Assembly: GCA_029252625.1 (NCBI GenBank)
Contig: JAQXBA010000120.1
Location: 1 to 45,708 of the forward strand
Source of the DNA: Opitutia bacterium
Lineage (GTDB): Bacteria > Verrucomicrobiota > Verrucomicrobiia > Opitutales > Coraliomargaritaceae
Direction: 5' to 3'
Length of the DNA: 45,708 nucleotides
Part shown: positions 30,998 through 38,852 of the stretch, piece by piece
How the letters are laid out: each line of letters starts with the position of its first letter
Numbering within the stretch: position 1 is the stretch's first letter
Made by a program: the position numbers and the translations under genes
The notes under the pieces: generated by a model
Told to the model about the DNA's origin: nothing
Database searches by the model: none
Seen by the model: the letters and a program-made list of their open reading frames with translations, nothing else

Positions 30998-32008
30998 TTA
31001 GAGGCTTGGCCAGTCGTTGTCGGGGATCAGGGTGATGCCGTTGGTGCGGGCGCTGAGTTTCCAGAAGAGGCCTGCGGCGGAAGGATCGCCCTCGAAGGGG
31101 AAGAGGATGGCGTTGAACGGGTAGTTTGGCCGTGTCGCCATGGCACTGTTAAAGAGCTTTACGCGGTCGGCCTCGGATAGGCCGCGTTGACTCGGATTGG
31201 GCGCCGTTGGGAGGCCGTCGCTGATAAACAAGAGACTGCTTGGGCGCTCTTTGAGTTGACCGATGGTGTGTAGGGCTTTGGAGAGATCTGCGCCGCCTAC
31301 GGCTTCGAGTTTGTCGAGTCGTTCGAGCGTGGTGAGTAGGGCGCTGTTGTCGTAGGGATCGATGTAGGGGCTTTGGGCACTGCCGGATACGGCGATGGTG
31401 GCTTCATTCATCTGCAAGATGGCGACCTTGGTGCCCTTCGGGATTGCGGCGATTACGGCGCGCACTGCCGCTTTTGCGCGCAGCCATTTTTCGGAGCTGG
31501 CACCGCTGTTGTTGCGGATTATTTCGAGGGCGCTCTTCGCATCTTTGGCCAGCATGCTACCTGAGTTTTCGAGTAAAATGATGGCGCGCGGCCCGCGTAG
31601 GCGTAGTCCGGATAGGTAGCTCTGATCGGCGGAGGGACGGTCGAGCCCTGCGACGGCATCGACGGTTTCGGTCTTTATGTCGAGTGTCGCAAGTGCCTCG
31701 GTTTGATCTTCGATGGCTTTAGCGAGGCGCTCTTGTTCGGCTGCTAGTTCGGCAACGTTGGTAGCATTGGCATCGGGTTGCGGGTCGAGTACGGCGATGT
31801 CTTTCTCTAGGGATTTTTGTTTGGCTTCGGCGGCTTCGATCGCTTGTTGCAGGGTCTCTTCGGCGGCGAGGGATTGCGTGGCTTCTTCCTGTGAGTCGAT
31901 GATTTGGCTCTTCGCGGTGAGAATAAAGAGCAACAACACAGCACCGAACCCGCAACAGATGCAGTCGATAAACGACAGTGCGGAGCTTTGTGCTTCTCGG
32001 CGTTTCAT
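30998..32008 (-). CDS. vWA protein with ExbD/TolR-like membrane helix (vWA-2, altered MIDAS)
   Basis: This 336-residue paralogue of vWA-1 has 'SFIDCICCGFGAVLLLFIL' (residues 12-30, Asp15), an acidic coiled coil (about 38-110), and a vWA domain. The first metal ligand Asp is replaced by Glu147 in 'LLENSGSM', while the later 'LFISDG' Asp is kept, so metal binding may be changed. The matching helices in both paralogues, Asp followed by Cys-x-Cys-Cys-Gly-Phe-Gly-Ala, suggest that they pair with each other inside one complex. It is second in the operon; two hairpins (32017-32067) lie between it and the TolQ-like gene. Confidence 0.87.
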   Translation of the reverse strand: MKRREAQSSALSFIDCICCGFGAVLLLFILTAKSQIIDSQEEATQSLAAEETLQQAIEAAEAKQKSLEKDIAVLDPQPDANATNVAELAAEQERLAKAIEDQTEALATLDIKTETVDAVAGLDRPSADQSYLSGLRLRGPRAIILLENSGSMLAKDAKSALEIIRNNSGASSEKWLRAKAAVRAVIAAIPKGTKVAILQMNEATIAVSGSAQSPYIDPYDNSALLTTLERLDKLEAVGGADLSKALHTIGQLKERPSSLLFISDGLPTAPNPSQRGLSEADRVKLFNSAMATRPNYPFNAILFPFEGDPSAAGLFWKLSARTNGITLIPDNDWPSL

Positions 32009-32016
32009 GGATGGAG

Positions 32017-32031
32017 CCGCGCTGCGCGCGG
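32017..32031. repeat. Hairpin between TolQ-like gene and vWA-2 (first)
   Basis: CCGCGC-TGC-GCGCGG is a perfect 6-bp GC stem nine bases upstream of the vWA-2 start codon. It could slow translation of vWA-2 and so set subunit ratios. Confidence 0.45.
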
Positions 32032-32049
32032 AGTAAGAGTTAGAGTGAT

Positions 32050-32067
32050 ACAGACATTCCTGTCTGT
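32050..32067. repeat. Hairpin between TolQ-like gene and vWA-2 (second)
   Basis: ACAGACA-TTCC-TGTCTGT is a perfect 7-bp stem with a four-base loop in the 78-bp gap. Together with the GC hairpin it gives the gap more structure than an ordinary operon spacer. Confidence 0.45.
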
Positions 32068-32086
32068 CTGCTGTGGGAGTGAGTGG

Positions 32087-33019
32087 TTAATTGAGAGAGA
32101 CACCGTCGTCCAAAGTTGGCACGTCGGGGGTGTTTTCGATCTCAATCTCGATTTCGGGCGCGGTCTCTTCGTCGCGGTCGTAGAGTTTATCGATGATCTG
32201 CTCGCGACAGAAGGTCTGTAAGCGGAGAATGAGTCCTTCCTGTCCACTCTGTAGTAGGTGGATTAGGAGCATGAGGATGATGCTAATAATGAGGGCGACG
32301 AGGGTCGAGTTGAAGGCGACGCCGAGTGCATTAGTGACACCGGAGATGTCGCCTTGCAGGGCCTCGTCCGCGCGGTGTAGTGCGACACCGATGCCGCGAA
32401 CGGTGCCAATAAAACCGATGGATGGAATGGCCCAGACCAGATAGCGCAGCATCGACAGTTCGCTCTCTTGCTGTTCGGAGGCAACTTCGAGTCGGCCCAT
32501 GATAGTCTCGGTTGTTTCGGGCACGTTCCCTGTCATGTGGTAGCGCTCTAGGCCGCGGGCCATGACGTAGGGGAGGATTTTATTTTTGAGATCGTGACTC
32601 TCGCTCTTTTTGTCGATTTCTTTGGAGAGCTTACCTGCACGTTCGCGGGCGATACTGCGCGAGCCGCTGAGTAGATCGACTTCAGGCGCTGCCTCGATGC
32701 CTTCGCTCTCAGGGGCGAAGCGTCCAAGGACTTTGGCTTCTGCATGCACCAGAATGAATTTATAGGCGAGAATCATGATGCCCCAGAGGAACAGGGAGAT
32801 ACAAACTTGTTGTTCGTAATCTTTCAGGATCACGAAGATCCCTGAGGATGAGCCGGCACCTTCGACGCCATAGCTTTGCGCGAGAGCGGCCTTATTGGCA
32901 GCCGGTCGGATCAGTCCGCCGTAGAGCACGCCGACGAAGATGAAAGAGGCGATCAGGCCGAGGCTGAAAATGAGGCCTTTGACAGAGAAGAGGCCGCGTT
33001 CGGGTTTTCGTAAACTCAT
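32087..33019 (-). CDS. MotA/TolQ/ExbB-family proton channel protein
   Basis: The 310-residue protein has four predicted helices (about 15-36, 68-92, 190-212 and 230-262) and the family core 'YLVWAIPSIGFIGTVRGIG' followed by 'GVAFNSTLVALIISIILMLLIH'. This matches the TolQ/ExbB pattern 'iaPllGLLGTVxGi' and 'TxxGLxvAip'. A cytoplasmic loop between helices 2 and 3 holds the basic 'RERAGKLSKEIDKK'. It is the likely A-subunit (pentamer in known stators) for the two downstream vWA proteins with ExbD-like helices. I start at ATG 33019 ('MSLRKPERGLFS'), which leaves a normal cytoplasmic N-terminus; 15 upstream codons look non-family. The acidic C-terminal tail (about 25 residues) is unusual. Confidence 0.88.
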   Translation of the reverse strand: MSLRKPERGLFSVKGLIFSLGLIASFIFVGVLYGGLIRPAANKAALAQSYGVEGAGSSSGIFVILKDYEQQVCISLFLWGIMILAYKFILVHAEAKVLGRFAPESEGIEAAPEVDLLSGSRSIARERAGKLSKEIDKKSESHDLKNKILPYVMARGLERYHMTGNVPETTETIMGRLEVASEQQESELSMLRYLVWAIPSIGFIGTVRGIGVALHRADEALQGDISGVTNALGVAFNSTLVALIISIILMLLIHLLQSGQEGLILRLQTFCREQIIDKLYDRDEETAPEIEIEIENTPDVPTLDDGVSLN

Positions 33020-33183
33020 AGATATCGTGTGGTATGTTAAGATCGGCGCGCTTTGCCTAGGCAATAGATAGAAAAATTGGTTGTGTTGGAGTCGTGTCGA
33101 CTCGCCTGTGGCTGTATTTACTGACTCATCCTGCGATTTATTCTCGATATTGCAATTTCCTTACTCAACAATAGCGTTCACTT

Positions 33184-33726
33184 ATGTTCAAAGCTACTCT
33201 CACTCCTCTTCTTCTCTGCACTGCGTTACTTTTTAGCGGGTGTACTAACACTGGTAATAATGGGCGCAATATTGGCGTGGCGACAGGTGCGATTCTCGGT
33301 GCTGTTATCGGTGCGCAGCTTGGCGATGGCAGTGATCTGAATATGGCAGCGGGTGCTGCAGCGGGTGCTGCACTGGGTGGTTTTGGTGGTAGCAAGTATG
33401 ACCAAAACAAGGAGGAACTTGAAGCCGCTGAGGCTCAGCGGCAGTATGAGTATGATCAAGAAGCACAAGCTCAGGTGAAGCTGGAAGAAGAAATTCAGGC
33501 CTTAGAGGCGAAAAGGGTGCGTGATGAGATTGCGCGTAATTCAACCACATCTGATGTCAGCGCGGCAGAGCGTGAGGCGGCACGCCTCGAAGCAGATTTG
33601 GCCGTGAAGAAAAAGGCCTATGAAGAATCTCAAGCGCGTGCAAAGCGCATCCAAGAGGCACAGGCGCGCGTTGCCAAAGCTCAAGAAGAGCTCGCTGAGA
33701 TAGAGCGTCAGGCAAACGGCGGCTAA
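33184..33726 (+). CDS. Glycine-zipper lipoprotein with coiled-coil tail
   Basis: The 180-residue protein has a signal peptide and lipobox 'LFSGC' (Cys20), a glycine-zipper region (about 31-69, 'GVATGAILGAVIGAQLG' and 'AAGAAAGAALGGFGG') and then an Ala/Glu/Arg-rich coiled coil (75-178, 'EEEIQALEAKRVRDEIA'). Gly-zipper lipoproteins associate with the outer membrane and envelope integrity; no specific partner is known here. It is divergent from the TolQ-like operon with a 164-bp gap and could share a promoter region with it. Confidence 0.85.
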   Translation: MFKATLTPLLLCTALLFSGCTNTGNNGRNIGVATGAILGAVIGAQLGDGSDLNMAAGAAAGAALGGFGGSKYDQNKEELEAAEAQRQYEYDQEAQAQVKLEEEIQALEAKRVRDEIARNSTTSDVSAAEREAARLEADLAVKKKAYEESQARAKRIQEAQARVAKAQEELAEIERQANGG

Positions 33727-33921
33727 TCGTAGCGAAGCTGCCTGTTAACCACTAAATAGACTTGAGCGAATGTCCGGAGTTTCTATTCCGAATCTGCCGG
33801 TTGGTGTACATAAATCGATGCCACTCGAGAGAGTTATACTTTAATGCATCTACTGCTTAGGTGTTTGTCGTATACAAATTGATAATGGTCAGTCTTGGCC
33901 TTTTTTTTAACACTATCTAAA

Positions 33922-34929
33922 ATGAAAGCATCGAAATATATTGATATTTTGGGCCAACAATTCCCTAAGCGTACTGTGCTTTTGGTCGTTGGGATAGTAA
34001 CGATGGTCGTTGGGGGTGTCGTCGGACTACTGTATTATTTGTTGCTGGCTAGCAGTGCGCCCATCGTTGCAGCACCGACTGCACCGACTGCACCGACTGC
34101 ACCTACAGCACTGAGTGCACCTACAGCACCGAGTGCACCTACAGCACCGAGTGCAATGGTGGCGAAGCCAGAGATCAGTTATCGCCTCGATCAGCCAAAT
34201 AGCAAGCTGCAGTCGCAGTCTTCATTAGTGACCCTGTTGGAAAAATATTTACAAGTAACACAGCTTAGTGAGGTCAATTCTTTGATTGTGCATGGCACGG
34301 GTTCGTCTTCGATTGGGACCTGCGAATTAATTGTCATGGCGCGTCGCCCTAACCTGTATACATTAAAAGTAGAGGCTCTTGCCTCCAATTATTCCACAAA
34401 GCTTGGTTATGATGGAAAGATCGGATGGTCTAGGCTGGATTTTGTGGATTTAAATAAAGACGATGTCGAATTCTTCATGCGGGTGGCATTGTTTGAGAGT
34501 TCGCTCGCACAGCTAGCATGGAGCTATCAATCGCTTGGGGTTGCTGAATCTGCTCTCGAGCCGATGTTAGAGCGTTTGCCTGATGAGCAATGGCAAGGGC
34601 GCCATTGTGCAGTGATCGTGAGTCGTGGGCTATTGCCGATCCCTATTCATCATTATATCGATCAGCAGAGCTATGAGGAAGTCTATCGCTGGACTCAAGT
34701 TTTGAGGGGGACAGATTTGGTGAATCTTGAAATTCACTTTGCGCCGTCTGAAGCTGCGGCATCTCCTCGTCTACCAATGGGCTATGAACTCTACTTTGAT
34801 GGCAAGTTACATGACAGCATAACGCTCACTAAAATTAGGCCGAATCGTGTGTTATTTGAGTCGCAATTTAAAGTCCCTTCAGACGCGACAGTGATCGACT
34901 TATCGCTACGTACGGTGCGCGCCGATTAA
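33922..34929 (+). CDS. Membrane-anchored LolA-like/DUF2092-type protein with Ala-Pro-Thr repeat
   Basis: This 335-residue protein has a membrane anchor (about residues 16-42), a repetitive Ala-Pro-Thr linker (51-77) and a periplasmic domain. The domain contains 'SLIVHGTGSSSIGTCELIVMARRPNLYTLKVEA' and 'YDGKIGWSRLDF', matching the start of LolA/DUF2092-type folds that hold lipids or lipoproteins; this is a fold-level inference. Start ATG 33922 is chosen because a 9-codon extension has no hydrophobic or family content. Its stop codon overlaps by four bases with the convergent ccsA stop (34926-34929). Confidence 0.7.
   Translation: MKASKYIDILGQQFPKRTVLLVVGIVTMVVGGVVGLLYYLLLASSAPIVAAPTAPTAPTAPTALSAPTAPSAPTAPSAMVAKPEISYRLDQPNSKLQSQSSLVTLLEKYLQVTQLSEVNSLIVHGTGSSSIGTCELIVMARRPNLYTLKVEALASNYSTKLGYDGKIGWSRLDFVDLNKDDVEFFMRVALFESSLAQLAWSYQSLGVAESALEPMLERLPDEQWQGRHCAVIVSRGLLPIPIHHYIDQQSYEEVYRWTQVLRGTDLVNLEIHFAPSEAAASPRLPMGYELYFDGKLHDSITLTKIRPNRVLFESQFKVPSDATVIDLSLRTVRAD
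34072..34152 (+). repeat. In-frame tandem repeats encoding Ala-Pro-Thr units
   Basis: Three copies of GCACCGACT (34072-34098) are followed by three 18-bp units like GCACCTACAGCACCGAGT (34099-34152). All are in frame, so strand slippage would change linker length without breaking the gene. Confidence 0.9.
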
Positions 34930-36839
34930 GCTTTTTCGCCCTCTTGGGCAGCGGTGAGGAGAGCTTTGCGTTCGCGACGATTTTTATCTACGCCAAATGG
35001 ACTGCGCCAGTAGCGCCAGGGTAAGTTCAATAGGCAGATGAAAAAGATCTGGCTGGCGGCGAATCCGATCGTCCACCAAAATCCGCTACTGGTAAATCCA
35101 TAGGCGTGTAGGCCGACGCCGAGTAGGTTGGTGCCGAACCACGACCACACGGTCACGATGCTACCACAGATAGCCAAAGCCATGAGTCCGCGCTCTTTCA
35201 CGATTCCGCCCCAACGGGCGTGTAGCACGATGGCTCCCATGATCACGATCATGAGTGCGCCATTTTCCTTCGGATCCCAGCCCCAGAAGCGACCCCATGA
35301 CTGATCGGCCCAGATGCCGCCAAGGATTGTGCCAACGAGGCTAAACAAGGTGGCAAAGCAAGTTATGCCATAGACCATACTGACGATGGACTTGGCTGAT
35401 TCTTTACTGAAGTGCTTGGAAAATAGCCCGAGTACAGTGAAGATCAATGCAAGTGCACCGGCAAAGAACATTGCGGAGTAACCGAATGTAATGACGGTGA
35501 CGTGAGTCGCCAACCAGAAGTTGGAATCGAGCACTGCGCGCATCATTTCAAGTGTGTCGCCACTCATGGATAGGTGGTGCGCAATGATGAGCGTGCAAAA
35601 GCCGACCAACGAAGCCATCGCCGCACCGACGCCGTTCTTATAGAACTTTTCGAGGATCACGCCGAGCAGCACCGCACCCCAGCCGACAAACACGGCAGAA
35701 GAGTAGAGATTCGTGACAAAAACACCGTAGCGCTCTTGAATGTACATACGGGAGATCAGCCCTAAGGTGTGGATGGTAAAGGCGAGCATTAGCACCCAGA
35801 ATGCGGCTTTGGCAAGCGGCTTAGGCCAGCGCAGCCATGAGATGCAGACGGTCAGGAAGATCAGCACGTAGAGCTGCATCGAAAGGTAGAACGGCTGGGC
35901 TTGATTGAAGACGCGTTCGAAATGCACACGATCAATATCGTTTGGAAATTCACCGATAAAGCGCTGGCGTAATTCTTCGACGGTTTGGTTGAACATCTCA
36001 GGCTGATCTAGGCGATAGGCCATCGTCAGGCTGGCGTAGCTGGTGACGTAGGGGCTGAGGTTATCGCCACGCATTACGTCGAGTAATTCCAAGCCGATAT
36101 TTTTCCAGTCGTCGAGTGGATCGACGGGAGCGATTGGCGGCACGACACGCAAATAGGCGGTCTTCGAAAGTTTTAAATAATCATCGCCAAATTGAATGAA
36201 TCGGCTGAGCAATTCGGCATCGTAGTCTTCACCCGCTTGCTGTTGGCGCAGGGCCACGAGTCCTGGTTCGATACTGCTAATATAGCTCTGATATTCATCG
36301 ACGAGTCGATCAAGGCGCTCAGGCGTGCCGACTGGGTGCAGCGAGTGCATGACCCGGTGGTAAAGCGTGAGGCCGTCGTTCAGATCGGCGATTTGTTGCT
36401 CGTAGGGGCTACGTTTTTTCGGTTCAGGGTTGATCTCTTTATAGAGCCGCAGTATCTCATCGAAGTGCGGCAGGAGATCATTAAAGGCGTAGTGGCGTTG
36501 GCCCTTTTGCGCGAGACCTGCGATGCCAAGATCGTCTGGGAACTCGATTTTAAAAACGCGATAGGTGTCGGCCATCTCAGGACGCATGGTCAGATCCATG
36601 AACCACTCGATCGGACTGAGTGTGACACCTTTTGGGGTGATGACCTTTTGACGTGCCGCAAGCACGAGCAGTGTATTACGCGCAACTGAGTCGAGCGGCT
36701 TAATCCGGCCACCGACTTGCACCGGCAGTTCGGAGAAGCTGGCGAGGTCGAACTCCGACGGGTTGTTGGCTGGCTTGAATGCCGATGCGACGATCAGCGC
36801 TGCGATTATTAGAATAAGAGTGAAGACAAATTTTTTCAC
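34926..36839 (-). CDS. ccsA: Cytochrome c biogenesis protein CcsA/ResC family
   Basis: The 637-residue multi-helix protein has the haem-handling WWD motif 'WGRFWGWDPKENGAL' (about 515-530) with the upstream 'GGIWADQSWG'. A large N-terminal periplasmic domain (about 25-330) is unlike the short CcsA of plants but occurs in proteins of this size in some bacteria. It moves haem across the membrane and attaches it to apocytochromes c with ResB. The gene follows resB by 59 bp. Conserved His residues are seen near residues 367 and 436 (in 'FTIHTLG' and 'IIAHHLSMS'). Confidence 0.9.
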   Translation of the reverse strand: MKKFVFTLILIIAALIVASAFKPANNPSEFDLASFSELPVQVGGRIKPLDSVARNTLLVLAARQKVITPKGVTLSPIEWFMDLTMRPEMADTYRVFKIEFPDDLGIAGLAQKGQRHYAFNDLLPHFDEILRLYKEINPEPKKRSPYEQQIADLNDGLTLYHRVMHSLHPVGTPERLDRLVDEYQSYISSIEPGLVALRQQQAGEDYDAELLSRFIQFGDDYLKLSKTAYLRVVPPIAPVDPLDDWKNIGLELLDVMRGDNLSPYVTSYASLTMAYRLDQPEMFNQTVEELRQRFIGEFPNDIDRVHFERVFNQAQPFYLSMQLYVLIFLTVCISWLRWPKPLAKAAFWVLMLAFTIHTLGLISRMYIQERYGVFVTNLYSSAVFVGWGAVLLGVILEKFYKNGVGAAMASLVGFCTLIIAHHLSMSGDTLEMMRAVLDSNFWLATHVTVITFGYSAMFFAGALALIFTVLGLFSKHFSKESAKSIVSMVYGITCFATLFSLVGTILGGIWADQSWGRFWGWDPKENGALMIVIMGAIVLHARWGGIVKERGLMALAICGSIVTVWSWFGTNLLGVGLHAYGFTSSGFWWTIGFAASQIFFICLLNLPWRYWRSPFGVDKNRRERKALLTAAQEGEKA

Positions 36840-36898
36840 GGTGAACGAGTTTAACTATGAAAGACGAAAAAGGTCGAAAAAACAGAGGCTAGGCTTTC

Positions 36899-38077
36899 TT
36901 AGTGGCGACGTTTGTTGAGGAACTTAAAGAAATGCATGCCGAACTGAACCAACATGCCGACTCCCATTAGCAGTACGCTGACGTAGGGCAGAATCCAGCC
37001 TGGATTACGCACCACTTGAAAAATCGAGGTGCGATCGTCGTTGGCGAAAGAGGCTTGATAAAAAGTCAGACCCTCGTAGCGCAGTGGATGATTCATGTAA
37101 ATCAGCGCCTTTTGGTTTTTGGTGGTATCGCTGTGGCGCACCATGACTTCACTGGAGTAGTTAAAAGGGATCTCGGTGCCGGGGTATTTCTCGTGTGAGA
37201 AATCGACCAACTCGACTGCGAATGGGTAGTAGTGGCGCTTAAGGCGGAGGAGGATCTCCCAACTTTGTTCGCCGAGAGTTACCATTTGCGGTGGGAAGCG
37301 ATCGTCGATGACATTCGAAACCAACCAGATGCCGAGTGAACCCTCGGGGCCGAGCACTTCGACGTAAGCAGTGGCGGTGTTGATCTGATTCTCCGCATAG
37401 GTAACCGCAGTCGGTGTGACGACGACGTTCATTTTAACGGCGACACCTTGGTTAGCGGGAGATTTGACTGGTGCGGCACCCTCTTGGGAACGACCGATTT
37501 GTGCGTTCGGGTAGTAGCTGACGCTCCGGATGGTCAGCGGACTCTCTGGCACGGCAACTGTTTTACCTGGTTTGAGCAGTGCGATGGGAATGCTATGCAC
37601 GGTGTCGAAATCGGCGTGCATTCGATCAATTAACACGAGCTCGTTGTCGCGATATTCTTGAGAGTAGTTACTGCTGGCGCCTTCATCGACAGGCATTTGG
37701 CTTTCTTCAGACAGCACGTCGGTCAGTAACTCGCTAATGAGTAGTAGGATCAGTCCGATATGGATCAAGAAGATGCCAGCTTTCTTGGCAGTTAATGTAA
37801 ATCGAGTGACATGCGCGGCTATGAGGTTGATCAGCAGCATGCCGCCGAGCAGGTAGCCACCGGGCATTGGGATGCGCAGCCAGTAAAGCTGGTCGTATGC
37901 GATCCATGCTTCCGGGTATGCCCAGATGGCTAATACGCTTTCGAAGTAGTCCTTCTGTGTTTTCCAGATACCAGTTTCGACTTGTGCGAGCGTGCCAAAG
38001 AAAATCAGCACCATCGACAACGCGAGCAGGACGACGGTGAGCCGCAGGGATGCAAAGAATTGAAGCAGCACTTTCAT
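36899..38077 (-). CDS. resB: ResB/CcsB-like cytochrome c biogenesis protein
   Basis: ResB partners CcsA in system II cytochrome c maturation. The 392-residue protein has the helix 1 signature 'FFASLRLTVVLLALSMVLIFFGTLAQ', a second helix region 'GGYLLGGMLLINLIAAHVTRF' and a third 'AGIFLIHIGLILLLISELL', a large periplasmic domain (about 130-345), and a last helix near the C-terminus. The 'SLRLTVVLL...GTLAQ' motif identifies ResB. It is four bases from the lipoprotein gene that precedes it. Confidence 0.9.
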   Translation of the reverse strand: MKVLLQFFASLRLTVVLLALSMVLIFFGTLAQVETGIWKTQKDYFESVLAIWAYPEAWIAYDQLYWLRIPMPGGYLLGGMLLINLIAAHVTRFTLTAKKAGIFLIHIGLILLLISELLTDVLSEESQMPVDEGASSNYSQEYRDNELVLIDRMHADFDTVHSIPIALLKPGKTVAVPESPLTIRSVSYYPNAQIGRSQEGAAPVKSPANQGVAVKMNVVVTPTAVTYAENQINTATAYVEVLGPEGSLGIWLVSNVIDDRFPPQMVTLGEQSWEILLRLKRHYYPFAVELVDFSHEKYPGTEIPFNYSSEVMVRHSDTTKNQKALIYMNHPLRYEGLTFYQASFANDDRTSIFQVVRNPGWILPYVSVLLMGVGMLVQFGMHFFKFLNKRRH

Positions 38078-38080
38078 GAT

Positions 38081-38728
38081 CTAGTGAGCGTGGTCTTCGA
38101 GTTGGATCGAATCGAGGAATTGCTTCATGGATGCTTCGTTAGCAAGCACGGTCTGAGTGTCGCCGAGCATTTTGACGAACCAGGTGCTGCCATGGAAGGG
38201 CAGGAGTGCGCCGAGGATACTTTGCGTTTCGCCTTCGAGACGCACATATAATCCGCGATGGCCTGAGATGTCATAATCTGTAGTATAAGCGGGCAAGTCT
38301 TCGGCCGTGGCTGCTTCGAGGCCGACTTGGCCGCGCCAACGATTAATGTTGGCGAGGCGTCCGCCGACATCGCCAGGGAATGTGAGGATGGTGATTTCGG
38401 CGCTGCCAGAGTCGGCGGTTACTTTGAGATTCGCTTTGCGGATGCCGCTTGCATCGAGTTTCTCCCAGCCCTCGGGAGTGATGAAGTCGACCTCGCCAGC
38501 AGCGTTGGCTGCTTGTTGCATGCCGGGCAGCACATTCATCTTGTTTGGGACGCTCGTTTCTGGCTTGGTTGCCGCTGCCATCGTTGGCATTGTGTTGACG
38601 CGTTGCTCCTTCGGGATTTGGTAGGTCACTGGTTGCGCTTGATCACAAGCACTCAAACAGATTGCTGCGATACCGGCGACTAGCAGTGGCAGGCGTTGCA
38701 GATAATGGTAGTGGATTTGCGAGATCAT
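38081..38728 (-). CDS. Lipoprotein of the cytochrome c biogenesis operon
   Basis: This 215-residue protein has an N-terminal hydrophobic segment and a lipobox 'CLSAC' (Cys28), then a Thr/Pro-rich linker (45-70). The folded domain begins 'VDFITPEGWEKLDASGIRKANLKVTADSG' and has 'EITILTFPGDVGG', 'RWRGQVGLE' and 'FHGSTWFVKMLGDTQTV'. The gene is the first in the resB-ccsA operon (3-bp gap to resB). I do not know a function; the linkage suggests a role in haem or cytochrome maturation at the outer face of the membrane. Confidence 0.78.
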   Translation of the reverse strand: MISQIHYHYLQRLPLLVAGIAAICLSACDQAQPVTYQIPKEQRVNTMPTMAAATKPETSVPNKMNVLPGMQQAANAAGEVDFITPEGWEKLDASGIRKANLKVTADSGSAEITILTFPGDVGGRLANINRWRGQVGLEAATAEDLPAYTTDYDISGHRGLYVRLEGETQSILGALLPFHGSTWFVKMLGDTQTVLANEASMKQFLDSIQLEDHAH

Positions 38729-38852
38729 ATGAACGTGTAGGTGTGCAAGTAAGTCTCGATTTAGTCAACTGCGTGAACTTCCTATTTCCTAGGCTAATCG
38801 CCATGATTAGATTGACATGGAATAAAACGGCCGTGCGAAATCGTGCAGCCGC

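Noticed and set aside
29930-33019. Zorya-type anti-phage system
   Set aside because: A MotA-like protein is present, but the partners have vWA domains instead of the OmpA-like ZorB domain, and there are no ZorC/ZorD or ZorE-like genes.
34072-34152. CRISPR-like repeats
   Set aside because: The units are 9 or 18 bp, contiguous, in frame and coding for Ala-Pro-Thr; there are no spacers. No CRISPR array was seen anywhere in the window.
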